A stretch of DNA of 64,000 bases, taken from contig LUCM01003804.1 in assembly GCA_008360955.1 (NCBI GenBank), forward strand, positions 320,472-384,471. Direction: 5' to 3'. The position numbers and the translations under genes are program-made. Of the stretch, positions 61,817 through 64,000 are shown piece after piece. How positions within the stretch are numbered: position 1 is the first letter of the stretch; each line of letters starts with the position of its first letter. Source of the stretch: Fasciolopsis buskii. Its lineage: Eukaryota; Platyhelminthes; Trematoda; Plagiorchiida; Fasciolidae. The notes beneath the pieces were generated by a model that was not told where the DNA came from, made no database searches, and worked only from the letters and a program-made list of their open reading frames with translations.

Positions 61817-62838
61817 AGAGCATCATCATCGTCGTTCAGCGGTTAACAGCAAGGCAACCCGGTGAACGCTGCCTTTTTCCCACATTTACGATTCCTCAAA
61901 AAGAGTGAATATCCAAGGGAACGCGCCGACAGGCATAAGAATGTTGCAGTAGCAAACATACGGAACAGTCCAATTGCAATCATTCTGACTCAATAAAAAA
62001 TGAAAACACGATCGCCACCGTTCACGGTTCACTGCTATATCCTTCAGTGTCTTCAGCCAGCTAGTTGACGGACACCAATCAAACCCTGCTTAACCTAAGT
62101 CCACTGTGCATTCTCTTATTCCACCTTGCAACATCATCCACTCACCTCCAACTGGCTTCTTCTACTCCGTGGGAAGAACGCAAAATACGGCACCATATGG
62201 TAGGTGAATGTTCGCCATACGTAACACGTGACCCAACCAGCGTAGACTACCAAGCTCAGTACGCTGAGATAAGGTATTCTCATAATCAACACATAATACT
62301 AAGTTCTTGACCTCCACCTTACTCACCCGGTCAATCCATACAATCCTAGGGGTGATACGTAGATACATCCAGACGGCAAACATCTCCGCCACGTATACTC
62401 CATTTTTCGCAACCATAAAACAGAACTGGGCGCATTATAGCACAGTACACACGACCTTTCAACTTCAGTGAAATATCAGGCCGACGCCACAAGTGCTTCA
62501 GTCCAGCGTAAGCTGCACGAGCCTTGGATATACGCATACTTACCTCCAATCCCGAGCTACTATCGTTAGACACGCAGCTACCAAGGTTAGTGAAACGGTC
62601 CACCATTGTTATTTCCTCTCCATCCAGTATCAAGTTCGGCGCTGCTGTCGTCCAGTCCTGCAACAGCACTTTGCACTTTGAAGGTGCAAAGCACATGCCG
62701 AACCGAGCAACCGACCTCGACAGTCTATCTAGTGCCCGTTGTGCATGATCCGCAGACTCGAAAGGCACACAACGTCATCTGCGTAATCTAGGTCATACAG
62801 CTTCTTATCACTTCCCAGTTCGACTCCGACATCCCGAA
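61817..62838 (-). mobile_element. RTE-clade LINE copy D, 3' fragment
   Basis: This fragment covers the element from just before the YADD ([20 protein letters not shown], ending near 62830) to the 3' end at 61817, where the element strand reads CGCTGAACGACGATGATGATG. The central block [13 protein letters not shown] to LKGRVYCA is nearly identical to B, C and G; the following [16 protein letters not shown] is of the A/E type. It abuts copy G in the opposite direction with no more than a few bases between. Confidence 0.86.
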
Positions 62839-62839
62839 G

Positions 62840-64000
62840 CTGGCCATAGGCTATCGTATCTAGTCCGACGTCTGCAGCTGTGAATCTTTGGGAGGTGTCA
62901 CTTGATCCCCCAACGGAAGTGGAAGTGGAGTCGAATATTCGGCTTCTGAAGAGGGGAACAGCTGCCGGTCCCGACCACGTTCCCCCAATTCTTTTCAACT
63001 GGGTGGGGAATTGCTGATGAAATCACTTACCTCCTTGCTTCGTGATATTTGGAACGAGGAGCGTATCCCGCTATCGTGGGGTGAGTCACTGATTATACCC
63101 ATCTTCAAGAAGAGTACACGGAGTGACTGCAGCAATCATCGTGGGATTAGTTCAATTCCGATTGTTACTAAGGTGTTAGCTTCGATAATGCTTCGCCGTT
63201 TGACACCGATTCGCGAGAGTAATATCCGCGAACAACAGGCCGGATTTCGGCCAGGTCGAGGTTGCATCGACCAAATATTCACTCTTCGACAGATACTCGA
63301 AACGCGCCACACGCACCGTCACCCTACGATCGTAGTCTTCCTCGACTTGAAAGGTGCTTTCGACTCCGTGGATCGACCGGCACTACTCAGTGCTCTCCAC
63401 CGGAAGGGTATGCCAACGAAGTTTGTGAACCTGTTGCGAGCATTGCACTCACATACCTATGGTCACGTGAGGGTATACGGTGAACTGTCAGGTTCATTTG
63501 AAACGACTAGTGGCGTTCGACAAGGGTGTCCCATCTCTGCATTCTTGTTCAACTTCTTCATGGACTAGGTGATGGAAGATGCTTCAGGAGGTCTTCGGGA
63601 TGTAGGAGTCGAACTGGGAAGTGAAGGAAAGCTATGCGACCTAGATTACGCAGACGACGTCGTGTGCCTGTTCGAGTCTGCGGACCATATACAACGGGCA
63701 GTAAATGGACTGTCGAGATCGGTTGCTTGGTTCGGCATGTGCTTTGCACCTTCAAAGTGCAAAGTGCTGTTGCAGGACTGGACGACAGCAGCGCCGAACT
63801 TGATACTGGATGGAGAGGAAATAACAATGGTGGACCGTTTCACTAACCTTGGTAGCTGCGTGTCTAACGATAGTAGCTCGGGATTGGAGGTAAGTATGCG
63901 TATATCCAAGGCTCGTGCAGCTTACGCTGGACTGAAGCACTTGTGGCGTCGGCCTGATATTTCACTGAAGTTGAAAGGTCGTGTGTACTGTGCTATAACT
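62840..64000 (+). mobile_element. RTE-clade LINE copy G, runs off the window edge
   Basis: The copy begins in the linker before the RT (TCTGCAGCTGTGAATCTTTG), has an open frame 63011-63568 with [39 protein letters not shown] and RQGCP, then the same TAG after FFMD as copies B and C. LDYADD is at 63643-63660. It follows copy C at offset 9325 nearly base for base, but the last bases (TGTGCTATAA) switch to the A/D type where C has TGTGCTGCAG. It lies upstream of the CARNMT1 start. Confidence 0.88.

Noticed and set aside
1..64000. CRISPR arrays, bacterial operons, rRNA genes, insertion sequences
   Set aside because: No regularly spaced direct repeats, no rRNA-like sequence and no prokaryotic gene organisation. 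Spliced exons and LINE/SINE content show eukaryotic nuclear DNA.

Overview
The window looks like nuclear DNA of a digenean trematode (parasitic flatworm). Coding density is very low and the base composition is moderately AT-rich. Two 37-38 bp micro-introns sit at the 5' end of the one host gene I can prove, followed by introns of up to 21.9 kb. The interspersed repeats are mostly RTE-clade LINEs with an APE-type endonuclease and a YADD reverse transcriptase, plus tRNA-derived SINEs. The genus cannot be fixed from sequence alone; liver or lung flukes such as Opisthorchis, Clonorchis, Fasciola or Paragonimus would fit.

Host gene: a single minus-strand gene fills most of the window. I reconstructed eight coding exons from 61296 (ATG) to 15840 (TGA). 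They encode a 387-residue orthologue of carnosine N-methyltransferase (CARNMT1). All seven junctions have GT..AG boundaries and matching phase, and the exons line up colinearly with the animal family. Intron sizes in order are 37 bp, 38 bp, 21,857 bp, 8,280 bp, 10,471 bp, 1,139 bp and 2,471 bp.

Repeats: the large introns and the region below 15.8 kb are filled with retroelements. One RTE family has at least eight copies: A 21045-24620 (-), B 34732-38466 (+), C 53365-55350 (+), D 61817-62838 (-), E 9372-10480 (-), F 55440-57162 (-), G 62840 to the window edge (+), and H 49385-49700 (+). Copy B spans both element ends and is the reference. Older RTE families remain at 11465-11806, 14370-14740, 26955-27880, 40040-40560 and 52300-53190. 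A CR1/jockey-like RT relic lies at 13440-13960. Three tRNA-derived SINE families and four short hammerhead-ribozyme-like repeats complete the set.

Layout: 1-15.8 kb is repeat-rich flank with no proven host gene. 15.8-19.8 kb holds CARNMT1 exons 8, 7 and 6. 19.8-30.2 kb is intron 5 (RTE A and an older RTE). 30.2-30.4 kb is exon 5. 30.4-38.7 kb is intron 4 (RTE B and the best hammerhead-like copy). 38.7-38.8 kb is exon 4. 38.8-60.7 kb is the giant intron 3 (RTEs C, F, H and SINEs). 60.7-61.3 kb holds exons 3, 2 and 1 with the micro-introns. 61.5-64 kb holds a SINE and the RTE pair D/G arranged back to back.

Most unusual observations: the RTE copies are patchworks. A and B share a 2.1 kb, nearly identical, inverted 5' half that carries the same nonsense codon, while their 3' halves diverge. 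B, C, D and G share one nearly invariant block of about 270 bp within otherwise different subfamily backgrounds. B, C and G share a TAG inside the reverse transcriptase. The hammerhead-like repeats keep the order stem I - CUGANGA-like - stem II - GAAA - stem III across four diverged copies.
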